Source: a virus. From it: a stretch of 61,577 bases of DNA. The notes below the pieces were generated by a model. The model saw only the letters and a list, made by a program, of their open reading frames with translations. It did no database searches and was not told where the DNA came from. Of this stretch, positions 42,182-51,148 are shown piece after piece. Positions within the stretch are counted from its first letter, which is position 1, and each line of letters opens with the position of its first letter. The stretch spans positions 1-61,577 of the IMG/VR virus record IMGVR_UViG_3300033153_010015; one strand, given 5' to 3'. The translations under genes and the position numbers were made by a program.

Positions 42182-42843
42182 TAAGTATCCGAGACTTCCG
42201 TACTGTCCTCGGTTTGCGACCCAGACGTAGGCTCTTTCGAGTTCTCCGATGGGGTCGGAAGGTCCATGACTTCGTTGAGCTTTTCTTTTGCCACCTGGAT
42301 CAACGTGTCCAGGTGCTCCTCGAAAGGGCCGAGTACGCCTTTGTTCGCCTTCAGAACCCCCATGGCGCCTTGAATCAAGGTAGGGATGTCCATCTTCGGG
42401 TGGTCGAGGAAGTCGGCCTCAGAGGGCCAGTCAATGGGCTGCCCCTGCTGGTCGCGGGGGAATGCTTCCTTTAGGCTGTCCATGATGAGGAAGGCCAGCG
42501 CTTCGTGGTTGTCTTCGGAGAGGGCCATGTCCATCAAGGAGCTGAGGGCTTCCTTGCGCATAGCGTGGCGGGTGCGTGCCATGTCGGGAGTAGCAGGACT
42601 CGTAGAGGTCTCTTCGAAGAAGTTACCGTCTTTCTGTTCTTGCCGGCGGACGATGCCTTGATCGTTGCCGTCAGATCCTGCACTGATAACTCCGACGATT
42701 GCTTCGCCGGCACTCTTGGCCAAGCCGAACACTCTGGCCAGGCCGGACCCGCTGATGGGGTAGAATTTGTGCTTCTTGCCTCCGAACTTGTGCGTAACAC
42801 AAGAAGGTGCGAGGAGACCGAGTCGTTGCTGCCACTCTTTCAT
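42181..42843 (-). CDS. Tail assembly chaperone, large (G-like)
   Basis: A 220-residue acidic protein between the tail tube and tape measure genes, where the gpG-type chaperone is found. The N-terminus is basic, the rest helical. I use the ATG at 42843 with AGGAG before it; a GTG two codons upstream is possible. It should coat the tape measure during tail assembly. Confidence 0.7.
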   Translation of the reverse strand: MKEWQQRLGLLAPSCVTHKFGGKKHKFYPISGSGLARVFGLAKSAGEAIVGVISAGSDGNDQGIVRRQEQKDGNFFEETSTSPATPDMARTRHAMRKEALSSLMDMALSEDNHEALAFLIMDSLKEAFPRDQQGQPIDWPSEADFLDHPKMDIPTLIQGAMGVLKANKGVLGPFEEHLDTLIQVAKEKLNEVMDLPTPSENSKEPTSGSQTEDSTEVSDT

Positions 42844-42910
42844 GATCACTCCTACGTTTTTGTTATGGGTGAAACTGCTCTAATATACTTCGGAAGCCTG
42901 AAAATGAAAA

Positions 42911-42940
42911 TGAAAAAGCCCCTCTCCGAAGAGAAGGGCT
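42911..42940 (-). terminator. Rho-independent terminator after the tail tube gene
   Basis: Minus-strand stem AGCCCTTCTC/GAGAGGGGCT with a UUCG loop (42917-42940) followed by five T. One C/T-side mismatch is tolerated as G-U. It ends the tail tube transcript and reduces read-through into the chaperone genes. Confidence 0.9.
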
Positions 42941-42957
42941 CCTTTGGCAGCAGGATA

Positions 42958-43821
42958 TTATGCAGCCTTCTGCGTGCGGATCGTAACGTGAGGAGAGTCG
43001 GGACTCGCCTTCGTATTGGATTCCACAGTGCCACCAAACGGCATCTGGGTCCAATCGTCACCGATCATATTCATGTCGCCATCGGCACGCAACTTGACCT
43101 GGTGGAAAATGAATTCCGTAGGTTCGTCTGCGTTGGCCGGGTTGACGGCCTGGAACATCATCGCAACCTGAACAGCCGAGGTGGTCAAACCGCGGACTTC
43201 GTCCATGTCGACTGCGCCGGCATTGGCTACCAGTACGGCAGTAATACCTTCGACGTTCGTGATCGCCGTCTGGACAGCAGCACTGTCGAGCAGGCGGAAC
43301 ATGCCGCTGGTGGTGAGGACCTCGTAGTCCGTACCTTCAACGAGGGTGACCGGGGCCACGTTGGTGGTGGCCAACGTGAGGTCTGCCAACTCGATGCCGT
43401 AGGCACGCACAGCAGTCGAGGACTCAAGCTGGTACCAGACGAGTTGGGGGTCTGCATCGATTTCGCCATCGGCGATGATCGACCATTCAGCGAACCCTGC
43501 AACAGCGGCATTCGTGTAGTCGGCGGTCTCTCCCGAGAGAAAAAGCGCCAGGTTCTTGTCGTTGATCGTGTCGAACGCGAAGGACATCTGGAGGTCCTTG
43601 CTGAGCGTCACGGTCTTATCCCGGGTCTTCAGTCCTGTGCGGGACGTGAAATGCTCCAGCTCTTCCTCGGCCACATTGACCGTGAAATCGGGGACGTTTC
43701 CAACATCACGCCACTTTTTGGGAAGACCTGTGGTGGAGTCAATCTCCGATAGGTACATGACGCCGCGACCAAGGGTATAGTCGTTAGTGTCATAAGTACC
43801 TGTGGTGTCTTTTCCGGCCAT
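42958..43821 (-). CDS. Major tail tube protein
   Basis: A 287-residue beta-rich acidic protein, followed by its own terminator as expected for an abundant product. Early strands (GRGVMYLSEID, VPDFTVNVAEEELEHFTSRT, TVTLSKDLQMSFAFDTIN) match the phage tail tube pattern. It forms the hexameric rings of the tail. Leader GGAGAGCC before the ATG. Confidence 0.85.
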   Translation of the reverse strand: MAGKDTTGTYDTNDYTLGRGVMYLSEIDSTTGLPKKWRDVGNVPDFTVNVAEEELEHFTSRTGLKTRDKTVTLSKDLQMSFAFDTINDKNLALFLSGETADYTNAAVAGFAEWSIIADGEIDADPQLVWYQLESSTAVRAYGIELADLTLATTNVAPVTLVEGTDYEVLTTSGMFRLLDSAAVQTAITNVEGITAVLVANAGAVDMDEVRGLTTSAVQVAMMFQAVNPANADEPTEFIFHQVKLRADGDMNMIGDDWTQMPFGGTVESNTKASPDSPHVTIRTQKAA

Positions 43822-43868
43822 GGTGGCTCTCCGTGTTTTTGCGTTCTGTATTCTCTTTGCGTGAGAAA

Positions 43869-43874
43869 ATTATA
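43869..43874 (-). promoter_or_regulatory. Possible promoter -10 element for the tail tube gene
   Basis: TATAAT with TG directly before it on the minus strand, about 50 bases upstream of the tail tube ATG. No matching -35 hexamer was found at 16-18 bases, and the element overlaps the stop of the upstream gene. Confidence 0.3.
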
Positions 43875-44313
43875 CAGGCCTTATGCTGGCCTTGATCGTG
43901 AACCGTGCTTCGCTGCCGGCATTGGAGCCTTGAACCTCTACAGGGTGGGATGCAACGAAGTCGGTAAATGTAAGGAATATAGTCGGGTTTCCCTGACTTT
44001 GAAAATCGACTGGCACTTGAAAGTTAGAACTTAGTCTGGCCTTGAGGTACTCGAAGGTCACCATGCGTCCAAATTTGAGGACCAGATGCCACACCCATTC
44101 GCCTGGCTGACGCTGCATTCCCGAGCGTCTGGTGGGAGATTCCTCGAAAGATCCGGACACCTCCATGGTCCTCAGGTAGTCGGGCTGGATAGGATCGCCC
44201 TCGGAAAGGATCTGATTATCGTCGTACACCAACTCGGGGAATGCGCCGTCAAGCGCAAAGGACCTGATGTCGGCAATGATGTAGTTGTGCGTTATGAGGA
44301 GGTTGTTGCTCAT
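43870..44313 (-). CDS. Tail completion / terminator protein
   Basis: A 147-residue alpha/beta protein immediately before the tail tube gene, the usual place of the tail terminator that caps the tube and joins it to the head. Its fold cannot be confirmed from motifs. ATGA overlap with the gene before it. Confidence 0.6.
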   Translation of the reverse strand: MSNNLLITHNYIIADIRSFALDGAFPELVYDDNQILSEGDPIQPDYLRTMEVSGSFEESPTRRSGMQRQPGEWVWHLVLKFGRMVTFEYLKARLSSNFQVPVDFQSQGNPTIFLTFTDFVASHPVEVQGSNAGSEARFTIKASIRPV

Positions 44314-44927
44314 GGTAGGATGATCAGCCCCTCGGGAAGGTCGTCAGAGTCGTACCCTTCGTAGTTCAGGTACTGCCCCCATCGGACGATGCTGGAACCA
44401 GGGGCGTGAGGTACGTAGGTATCGGACGGGCCGATGTCGCCCACCTTGACGGAGTTGTCGCCGATGGCGCCGGTAAGATCGCCGATGATGTCTTGGATCT
44501 CTTCCCACAACGCATCACGTCGAAGCTCGAGGGTGTCCGGGTCGATGTCGCGGGTGAGGGGCTCTTTGTCCCAGATCTGCTCTGGAGGCTCGGCAGCTAC
44601 GGAGTCGTAGAGACACACGGGCAACTCGATCAGCAGGAGGTAGAGCACCCAGTTGGCTTCGAGGATAGTCGCCTGCAACCTGCTGAGGCCATCGGTTGTG
44701 GTGGGGTTCTCTTCGGGCACGATGGCCAGCAGGGTATCTACCAGGTCTTCCCCCAATGCGCCGTAGATCTTCACCCGAACATTCTGGGTGACTTTGTCGA
44801 CTACACCGTTGGTGGTGTCGGTCGTCTTCGAAGATACCAGCCTGATCATCTTCTGCAGCTCGGCCATAGAAGGAGTGATCGTTGGCAGGTCTTCGTAGTC
44901 TACGACGAATAGGGGTTCGACCGGCAT
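44310..44927 (-). CDS. Head-tail connector protein
   Basis: A 205-residue mostly helical acidic protein between the capsid and tail genes. It probably belongs to the head-completion/neck set by position; no motif confirms this. The start at 44927 lacks a clear ribosome site. Confidence 0.6.
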   Translation of the reverse strand: MPVEPLFVVDYEDLPTITPSMAELQKMIRLVSSKTTDTTNGVVDKVTQNVRVKIYGALGEDLVDTLLAIVPEENPTTTDGLSRLQATILEANWVLYLLLIELPVCLYDSVAAEPPEQIWDKEPLTRDIDPDTLELRRDALWEEIQDIIGDLTGAIGDNSVKVGDIGPSDTYVPHAPGSSIVRWGQYLNYEGYDSDDLPEGLIILP

Positions 44928-44930
44928 GAA

Positions 44931-45386
44931 TTAGGCGTCCTGGGTGAGGAACTTGATGGCCTCGACAGCGTCTTCGAACGCGGCAGGCTGGTCGAGCTTG
45001 TTGACGGCTGCGATCTCTGCGACCTTGGCGTTGAGGTCTTCGAGGGACATCTCAGCGATATCTTCGGGCTTGAGGTTCCAGACCTTCGTCAGCTTGGCTC
45101 CGGCTTTTACCTTGGCCTTCTCTTTAGCCTTGGCAGTTGCCCGAGTCTTCGGAGAGTTCATCAGCTCGGGGACGCCGTCGTCTTCGAGGTCTTCTTCGAA
45201 ACCGATAGCCACTTCCCGAATCTGACCGCCGTCGAGCCAACGCTTCTTGGCCCTCTTACCGTCGGCAGTCTTGAAGTAGGCTTCAAGCTCTTTCTGAGTG
45301 GTTTCGGGGGTGACGGTCGGACCGCTGCCTACAGTGAGGAGGGTTCCGCCGACTTCAAACTTCGTGGTTGCTACTCTTTTACCCAT
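44931..45386 (-). CDS. Head completion / neck protein
   Basis: A 151-residue protein. The N-terminus is beta-like, the middle is Lys/Ala-rich and helical (TRATAKAKEKAKVKAGAK), the end helical. It lies just after the major capsid gene and its hairpin. The start at 45386 follows AAGGAAAAG; the frame is open further to 45467, but that part covers the hairpin. Confidence 0.6.
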   Translation of the reverse strand: MGKRVATTKFEVGGTLLTVGSGPTVTPETTQKELEAYFKTADGKRAKKRWLDGGQIREVAIGFEEDLEDDGVPELMNSPKTRATAKAKEKAKVKAGAKLTKVWNLKPEDIAEMSLEDLNAKVAEIAAVNKLDQPAAFEDAVEAIKFLTQDA

Positions 45387-45421
45387 GGTGTGCTTTTCCT
45401 TGCTACCAAGTGAAAGTGATA

Positions 45422-45441
45422 GGGAGGCCCGAAGGCCTCCC
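45422..45441 (-). terminator. Hairpin after the major capsid gene
   Basis: Perfect 8-bp stem GGGAGGCC/GGCCTCCC with a UUCG loop on the minus strand, nine bases after the capsid stop. It lacks a U run, so it may stabilise the capsid mRNA rather than end transcription. Confidence 0.6.
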
Positions 45442-45450
45442 AGAGGGGAC

Positions 45451-46539
45451 CTATGCAGCGACTGCACGGAACGAGATGTTCCAGTCAGGACGCTTGGGCA
45501 AAGGCAGGGGACTCGACTTCAGGTACTGCATGTACACCGAAGGATCGTCCTTGATCTTGCTCCAGGCATACCGGCGCGTGATGTGCTTGCGGGCACGGAT
45601 GGCGCGGATGTCCAGGATGGGACCGTAGTTCAGGGTACGCATCTTGCGTGCCTTGGACGTGCGGGAAACGAACTCGATGTAACCCGAACGAATCAGTTTG
45701 GTCTTGGTACCGTCTTCTTCGGTGACGCTCTGTGCGTATTCCCAGAAGTCGATACTGTTGATCCGACCGATGTAGATAACACCTTCATCGGAGAACTGAT
45801 TTGCGAACGCACTGATGCGGCCGCCGTAGTCAACGTCACGCGTCTTGTCGAGCTTGAGGAGGTTGTCCTCAACCATGGCGTAGATGGCGTGCGCAGCAGT
45901 ACGGCTGCAGATACCGTCAGTGATCAGAGGCCCGTCGTTGTCGGACTGGACTTCTTTGACCGTCTGAAGGTCCTGGTGCGGCTTCGGAGCAGACTGGTCC
46001 CAATAGACCGCAGGCGTGATCGTGTTACCGACAGGCTTGGCGAGCGTCAGGCTGAACGCTGCACGGTTGGACACCGCGTAGGTCATCGTGCCGATGAGGC
46101 CCTGAGCTACCATCCACTCTTCACGTTCTTCGATGGAGTCGGCCAATGTCCGAGTATCGTCGAGGATCGCTTGATTGAGGTTGGTAGTGATGACGTCAAC
46201 GTCCTCACCCTCGTTGATGAGGATGGTCGACTGACCTGCACGACGCGTCAAGAGCTCTTCAGTTGCCGACAAGGGCATCTTCAAGCTAATATACGGCATC
46301 GTGACAGCATACGAGCTGCCGTCCGGGCGGGGGAGCATGACGCCCTCTTCATGGGCCTTAACGAACGGGGCCATGATAGGGTTGTAGGTCATCTCATCAA
46401 CCTGGATGGTACGGGTGGTCTGCGTCCGCCAGGTGGAGCGGGGGTACAGGAGCGCAGTGAGGAAGCGGTGATTCTTGCCATCGCGATTGACAGCAGTGGT
46501 AAGAGTCGCCGCATCAAGGGTACCGATTACTTGAGGCAT
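45451..46539 (-). CDS. Major capsid protein
   Basis: A 362-residue protein of the lambda gpE-like type: MPQVIGTLDAATLTTAVNR start, a mid-section LITDGICSRTAAHAIYAMVE and a C-terminal INSIDFWEYAQSV, then FVSRTSKARKMRTL. It builds the HK97-fold shell together with the decoration protein upstream. Strong ribosome site AAGGAGGG, and a stable hairpin follows the gene. Confidence 0.9.
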   Translation of the reverse strand: MPQVIGTLDAATLTTAVNRDGKNHRFLTALLYPRSTWRTQTTRTIQVDEMTYNPIMAPFVKAHEEGVMLPRPDGSSYAVTMPYISLKMPLSATEELLTRRAGQSTILINEGEDVDVITTNLNQAILDDTRTLADSIEEREEWMVAQGLIGTMTYAVSNRAAFSLTLAKPVGNTITPAVYWDQSAPKPHQDLQTVKEVQSDNDGPLITDGICSRTAAHAIYAMVEDNLLKLDKTRDVDYGGRISAFANQFSDEGVIYIGRINSIDFWEYAQSVTEEDGTKTKLIRSGYIEFVSRTSKARKMRTLNYGPILDIRAIRARKHITRRYAWSKIKDDPSVYMQYLKSSPLPLPKRPDWNISFRAVAA

Positions 46540-46549
46540 GGTTCCCTCC

Positions 46550-46966
46550 TTACGGGTTGGTGGACAGGCCGCCAGTTACAATGAGGTTGCGCTTACGCAG
46601 GGTAGGCGCGGCGAGAGCGGCTTCCATCTGGGGCTGGGTAGCGCCGGATGCGGGAAGCTGCACGTCTTTGTAGTCGACTTCGCCGGACATCATGACACCA
46701 GCGACGACTTCGCCTCCGGCTGCCAGGACGATAGGCTCGGGCCATGCAAAACCGACGATAACCTCTGCGGTATCTTCGGTCTGGGCGCCGTCGACGTAGG
46801 CGAACGGGGTGAAGTTCGTGCCGTCGAAGGCAACAGGCTCACCACGCTCGATCGTGCCGGAACCGGCAGCAAAGTCCCGGTTCAGGACGGAGCGAGGATC
46901 GAAGCGGAGCTGACCAACAAAGGTGTCGCTCCCATCAGTCAGCAAGTCTTCAGGTACGAGAGCCAT
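46550..46966 (-). CDS. Head decoration protein
   Basis: A 138-residue gpD-like decoration protein that stabilises the capsid: GTIERGEPVAFDGTNFTPF and the late GEVVAGVMMSGEVDYKDVQL match the family pattern. It sits directly upstream of the capsid gene, as in lambda-like heads. TAATG overlap with the protease gene. Confidence 0.85.
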   Translation of the reverse strand: MALVPEDLLTDGSDTFVGQLRFDPRSVLNRDFAAGSGTIERGEPVAFDGTNFTPFAYVDGAQTEDTAEVIVGFAWPEPIVLAAGGEVVAGVMMSGEVDYKDVQLPASGATQPQMEAALAAPTLRKRNLIVTGGLSTNP

Positions 46967-48228
46967 TACTTGGCCTCCTCATCTTCGTCCGCATACAGCT
47001 TGCCGAGCGCTTCGTCCATTTCGGACTGCTCAGAGGCTTCGCTCTTGGAGAGCGTGCGAGTACGTTGCGGTTTTTCCTCGTCAAGCTTCTTCTCGAGCTT
47101 GTCGTCGGCATCGGCTTCGGGAGCCTCACTGCCTTCGATCTTCTCGAGATACTTCTTGAGGGACTCAGGATCAGTAACGTCCACTTCAGCCTGCAGCTTT
47201 TTGAGCTCCAGTGCCTTCAGGTGGGCCTTAATGTCCTCGACCTTGGTGAGGTCCAGCGTGGGGGCTTCGGGAGCCTCCGGAGCAGGAACATCCTTGGTCT
47301 CGGGCTTCTCCACCTTTTCGAGCGTATCGAGGCGGGAGGTGATGCCCTCAAAGACGGACTTGGTGCCGTCCTGGATAGCTTTGGCCAACTCTTCAGCGGT
47401 CATGTCTATCTCCAGTTCTGGTTCGTTGTTTTGGGGCACCCTCCCGGTGAAGCTTTTGAGTAGGGCACCAAGCTGTTTGATCAGCCCAACGCTCTCCTCT
47501 TCAACCTCTTCGGTCTGGTACACACCGCCCATGGAAAGTCCTTGGAACTCTCCGCTTCTGTACTTCTCACGCAAATCTTCGTCGTCGATCTTAATGCAGA
47601 CGCCCCACCCTCCGGTCACATCGACGGAGTTGCCGGCGTAATCTTTCGAGTCGGTAAATCTCGGATCGCCAGGCTGGATGATGAAGGACTCTGCCACGAA
47701 GGCAGACCCTTTCTCCAGAGTCTTAAAGTCGTGTTTGATGTCGACGCCGTCGCCGGACTTCATGAAGCCGTGCATGATTTCCTTGATGGTATCGGCGTCG
47801 GCGAAGTCATTCTGGGAGTCGACCATGTCGGGGGCGTACATGACGCCGTAGACGAGGCCCTCCTCGGAAATATCCTGGCCTTCTTTGGTGAGGGCCGTGA
47901 CTTCAAAGTAGGTGCTGCGCTCTGCCACTTCGATCGGCTCGCCAACGAGCTCGCCCTTATCCAGGTCGTAGCCCTGCCGGTAGTTCTTGCTGTCGGCAGT
48001 GTAGACGACAGTCTTGGAGGCGGGGAAGACGTCACGCACCCAGACGTAGTCTTCGTCGGGAAACTCCTCAGATACGAGACCTTCAAGTTGGCCTCGGATG
48101 TCGTTGAACGAGGGATCGTCTTTGCCTCCATCTGCCTTGAACAAGGTCTGCAGCTTATTGGCACCCTTCGGGCAGAGGCTGATATGACTTACAGCGGCTT
48201 TTAGGATCTTGCGTTTCTTCTTGGCCAT
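46966..48228 (-). CDS. XkdF-like prohead protease with scaffold tail
   Basis: A 420-residue protein. Residues 1-240 resemble the XkdF serine protease family (VYGVMYAPDMVDSQNDFADA, then GVDIKHD and VAESFII). The C-terminal part is a charged, Pro/Ala/Glu-rich coiled-coil typical of scaffolds. It probably both shapes and matures the prohead. It lies upstream of decoration and capsid genes and 60 bases from the gene before it. Confidence 0.8.
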   Translation of the reverse strand: MAKKKRKILKAAVSHISLCPKGANKLQTLFKADGGKDDPSFNDIRGQLEGLVSEEFPDEDYVWVRDVFPASKTVVYTADSKNYRQGYDLDKGELVGEPIEVAERSTYFEVTALTKEGQDISEEGLVYGVMYAPDMVDSQNDFADADTIKEIMHGFMKSGDGVDIKHDFKTLEKGSAFVAESFIIQPGDPRFTDSKDYAGNSVDVTGGWGVCIKIDDEDLREKYRSGEFQGLSMGGVYQTEEVEEESVGLIKQLGALLKSFTGRVPQNNEPELEIDMTAEELAKAIQDGTKSVFEGITSRLDTLEKVEKPETKDVPAPEAPEAPTLDLTKVEDIKAHLKALELKKLQAEVDVTDPESLKKYLEKIEGSEAPEADADDKLEKKLDEEKPQRTRTLSKSEASEQSEMDEALGKLYADEDEEAK

Positions 48229-48257
48229 TATGCTCTCTGATTATTGGTTATGGTCAT

Positions 48258-48263
48258 ACTATA
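48258..48263 (-). promoter_or_regulatory. Possible promoter for the head genes
   Basis: TATAGT on the minus strand, the same -10 hexamer as the leftward early promoter, lies 30 bases upstream of the protease ATG in a 61-base gap. The -35 position (GTGGTA) is poor. Confidence 0.3.
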
Positions 48264-48289
48264 CCTAGAGTGCCGAGAATTACCACCCT

Positions 48290-48523
48290 CTAAGGATTTG
48301 AGGTGGGAATACCTGTCGAGAGGCCAGGAGGCAGTGCGAAGTACTCAGCAGTGACCTCGGGGTGGCCAAGGGCGACGAGAGCCCCATTGAGCTCTTCGAG
48401 GGTGTCGTGAGTTTGGCAACACACATCCTCGGCGCAGCACTCGACTGCACCCTTCGAGATGGTGATGATCGTACCTTTGGAGGGGCAGCCGATGATCATG
48501 TAGTTATGGACGGTTTGATCCAT
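48290..48523 (-). CDS. Hypothetical cysteine-rich protein
   Basis: A 77-residue protein with a VECCAEDVCCQTH cysteine cluster. No family was recognised. TAATG overlap with the head protein gene upstream. It lies inside the head gene cluster but may not be structural. Confidence 0.6.
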   Translation of the reverse strand: MDQTVHNYMIIGCPSKGTIITISKGAVECCAEDVCCQTHDTLEELNGALVALGHPEVTAEYFALPPGLSTGIPTSNP

Positions 48524-49755
48524 TAGGTCAACGCCTCCGATACGGCAAACACGTTCAGGTCGAGGGTCTGGAACGTGTTGTTCGACGCGGGGGATACTTG
48601 GATGATCAGGCCCTCACTGTCTCCGCCTTGGATGAAGTGATTCAGCCCACTACGCTTCCATGCGCCAGACTCGCCGCTCACGAGATCTGGGGCTTCAGCC
48701 TGGTCGACCAGACGTTCGGCGATTGTACCGTCTCCGGGAGTGAACCCCGTTGCCGCATAAGTCCAGCCTTCTTTCTTGTGGTGGTACAGTTTGATATCAG
48801 AAGTACTATCGGTGAAGGCGGCCAACCATCCGAAGTCAAACCCTGTGATGGTAAAGTCCTGGTTCTGGGCGTCGAGGTACTTGCTCGTGCCGTAGTTGCA
48901 CGTAAGTGCGTAAGTGGTCGCATCATCCGGTACCAGAGCGAACGTGACGTCACCGGAGTACTTGCCGATGGCTTCAGCCAACTCGTCTGCTGTGAGGTTT
49001 CGAATATCGTCGATGATAATATCGGTCTGGCCTGTTACCTGAGGGACTGTCTCACTATCCTTGATCCCTGTAACAGTCAAGGCACACACGCCGTTTGCGG
49101 TGCCTGCGGCCTGAGGCACGACGCCGGGATGTGCTGCGTAGGTCCTGCCGGAATCACCAAACACGACAGACGGAGACCCTTGGTTCAGGGCGACAGAGGC
49201 TGACACCCAGTCGTAGAATCCGGATTTATCGTAGTTGCCTGCGCCGATGCCTTGACTTGAGAAGTGATAACTAGCACTGGCATTCCGTCGGACGTTGCGC
49301 ATAATGTCGGTCTCGAGGATTCCACTAGCCCCCACCACTACAGGGCTGCCGATGATGATTCTGGCATCAGGCTCGAGAGGCTTGGTTGCCGTGACCCCGC
49401 CCTTGTTGCCGGGATCTGGATCGGCGTATACGATACCGCCCGCGTCGAAGCCTGTGAGGTCTTGAGGGATCTGCCCCCTCTTGTACGCCTGGCCGCTGGA
49501 CTCATACGGGACGGCTTCGAGGGTGAACCCGATAGGTGCCGAGGAGAACTGAGGGCTGGAGGCGTCCAGTAGGATGGCCTTAACCTCGCCTGTGGCAGCA
49601 TTGTTGCCGAACGCGTTCAGGTTAGCGCCTGCAGGGAGCTCGACGCCGGTATCGTTGTAGAACGGTGTAGGCGGAGACGGTACGGCCTTGAGAGGTTGGC
49701 GTCCGGATGCTGCGGGGCCTGCGCTGATAAGTACTGAATTAGGGTCGAGTGCCAT
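48523..49755 (-). CDS. Head-associated structural protein
   Basis: A 410-residue protein. Residues about 25-75 (FYNDTGVELPAGANLNAFGN) resemble the short barrel repeats of capsid decoration/head-fibre proteins; the rest is beta-rich. Together with the next protein it lies between the portal and protease genes. A role as capsid-attached fibre base is inferred. Confidence 0.6.
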   Translation of the reverse strand: MALDPNSVLISAGPAASGRQPLKAVPSPPTPFYNDTGVELPAGANLNAFGNNAATGEVKAILLDASSPQFSSAPIGFTLEAVPYESSGQAYKRGQIPQDLTGFDAGGIVYADPDPGNKGGVTATKPLEPDARIIIGSPVVVGASGILETDIMRNVRRNASASYHFSSQGIGAGNYDKSGFYDWVSASVALNQGSPSVVFGDSGRTYAAHPGVVPQAAGTANGVCALTVTGIKDSETVPQVTGQTDIIIDDIRNLTADELAEAIGKYSGDVTFALVPDDATTYALTCNYGTSKYLDAQNQDFTITGFDFGWLAAFTDSTSDIKLYHHKKEGWTYAATGFTPGDGTIAERLVDQAEAPDLVSGESGAWKRSGLNHFIQGGDSEGLIIQVSPASNNTFQTLDLNVFAVSEALT

Positions 49756-51059
49756 TAGATGACCTCCTCATAAATTGCTGTATTTCCTTCATGTTCAAGA
49801 TCGTTTCCGTCAAGCGTCAAAATGCAGCGACGGTCGCCCACTTCAATAACCCACAGACGCGGCGCCGCAATGAGCGTATCGTAGGCTGTACCGCATATGT
49901 ACTGAAAGGCTCCAAGCCAGAAAGTAACGCCATTGTTCGGGTTGAAATCGCGAATCGTTTCGAGCGTTATGTCGGAATAGATAGCATCGTCGCCAAACGG
50001 CCTTGCGACGTCCTCGAAGAATTTCGTCCCGATCGTCATTGCTCGCAGGTTCAAGTCGTGGCGTACCTTGATATTAGCGCAACGGCTGGCGGTTTCCAGG
50101 CAGTTCGTAGCTGCTGGTAACGTAAAGCCAGGATCAAGAATGCTGCCATCGAAGTTGAGAAGTCCCATACCGAAGATCATACCTTCCGCGTCTACCGCCG
50201 AGACCCAACTGAATCCTGGGCCGAAGTTTCTGAATCTACATTCGACCGCAAGACCTGCAACGTCAGTAACATTGGAGGTGTTCCATGCTACGAGAACATC
50301 GCCCGGCATGCCTCCAAGGTCGCACTTGAAGAACATCTCACGCATGGACTCGAGGTTGCCGCTGTTGTGGACCAGCCGGAAGTCTGCAGGCCCCTGTCCG
50401 GAAGCGACCTGGAAGAACATCTGATCGGCGATCCGCAGGCTCTCCATGGTACCGTTGGTGTGCTTCCAGGTCTTCATATTGGGAGTGCCGGCGAACATCC
50501 ACGTGGCGACCTCCAGGAGCGGGTAATTGTACGCGCCCATGTCCTTGGAGAGGGCAAAGTTGTTGGTGAACCCGAATTCGCCGTCAACGACTCTGGAGAA
50601 GTCGGGGCTGTCGATGGCGTCAACATCCATGAATGTGCAGCCGAAGAAAGCGCCGTTGAGGCTGTTCCACTTGATGGCGCCCCACTGATGTATCTTGGAC
50701 AGCTTCTCTCTGGTGCCGAGATTGTCGAACTTAAAAGGCTGGAAAACGGCAGTGCTTGAGATGCGGACATCGTAGACGTCCTCGGAGGCGTAGGTGTGCG
50801 AAATAGGCCCACTCACGCCGAGGTCAGAGTCCCCATCGCCCCAGTAGACGTCGTAAGGGCCTCCTACTGCCGGGATGGTGAACCCATTGAAATCGGCAAG
50901 GCTGAGGTCGACCTCGAAGATCATATCGTCAGCTGTAGCGCCAGGTGTAGAGGTATTGACCCCCGGATCCCAAACACCCCAGCCGGGCAGGACTCCAGCG
51001 CCTTCAGTGTCTGTACCGCTTTCCCAGCTCCTTCTATTGGTGTTGCCACTCCAAGGCAT
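49755..51059 (-). CDS. PKD and BspA-repeat surface protein
   Basis: A 434-residue protein. A PKD-like domain lies near residues 45-105 (YDVYWGDGDSD, HTYASEDVYDVRISS). After it comes a series of BspA/DUF285-type leucine-rich repeats with a MF-x-NW-TSNVTDV pattern (SLNGAFFGC, ATWMFAGTPNMKTWK, SMREMFFKC, AWNTSNVTDVAG). Such repeats form extracellular adhesion modules in bacteria and protists. There is no signal peptide, so it is probably carried on the virion, most likely attached to the head through the adjacent protein. Confidence 0.75.
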   Translation of the reverse strand: MPWSGNTNRRSWESGTDTEGAGVLPGWGVWDPGVNTSTPGATADDMIFEVDLSLADFNGFTIPAVGGPYDVYWGDGDSDLGVSGPISHTYASEDVYDVRISSTAVFQPFKFDNLGTREKLSKIHQWGAIKWNSLNGAFFGCTFMDVDAIDSPDFSRVVDGEFGFTNNFALSKDMGAYNYPLLEVATWMFAGTPNMKTWKHTNGTMESLRIADQMFFQVASGQGPADFRLVHNSGNLESMREMFFKCDLGGMPGDVLVAWNTSNVTDVAGLAVECRFRNFGPGFSWVSAVDAEGMIFGMGLLNFDGSILDPGFTLPAATNCLETASRCANIKVRHDLNLRAMTIGTKFFEDVARPFGDDAIYSDITLETIRDFNPNNGVTFWLGAFQYICGTAYDTLIAAPRLWVIEVGDRRCILTLDGNDLEHEGNTAIYEEVI

Positions 51060-51148
51060 AGACCGACTCTCCAGACTTGTTTTTAGATCGTCCTACAGTA
51101 CGTTAACGATACATATATCGATTTTCAAGGCAGAACACGGAGAGAACT
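51060..51148. promoter_or_regulatory. Divergent spacer with adjacent dyads
   Basis: Eighty-nine bases between the leftward surface protein and the rightward portal. CGTTAACG (51101-51108) and CGATACATATATCG (51107-51120) are overlapping palindromic words, likely a control site. On the minus strand TTGAAA lies 17 bases before TAACGT, a weak promoter match. GGAGAG precedes the portal ATG. Confidence 0.4.

Noticed and set aside
42181-42260. Programmed frameshift between tail chaperones
   Set aside because: No X-XXY-YYZ slippery heptamer was seen near the overlap, and a TAATG overlap explains the second start.
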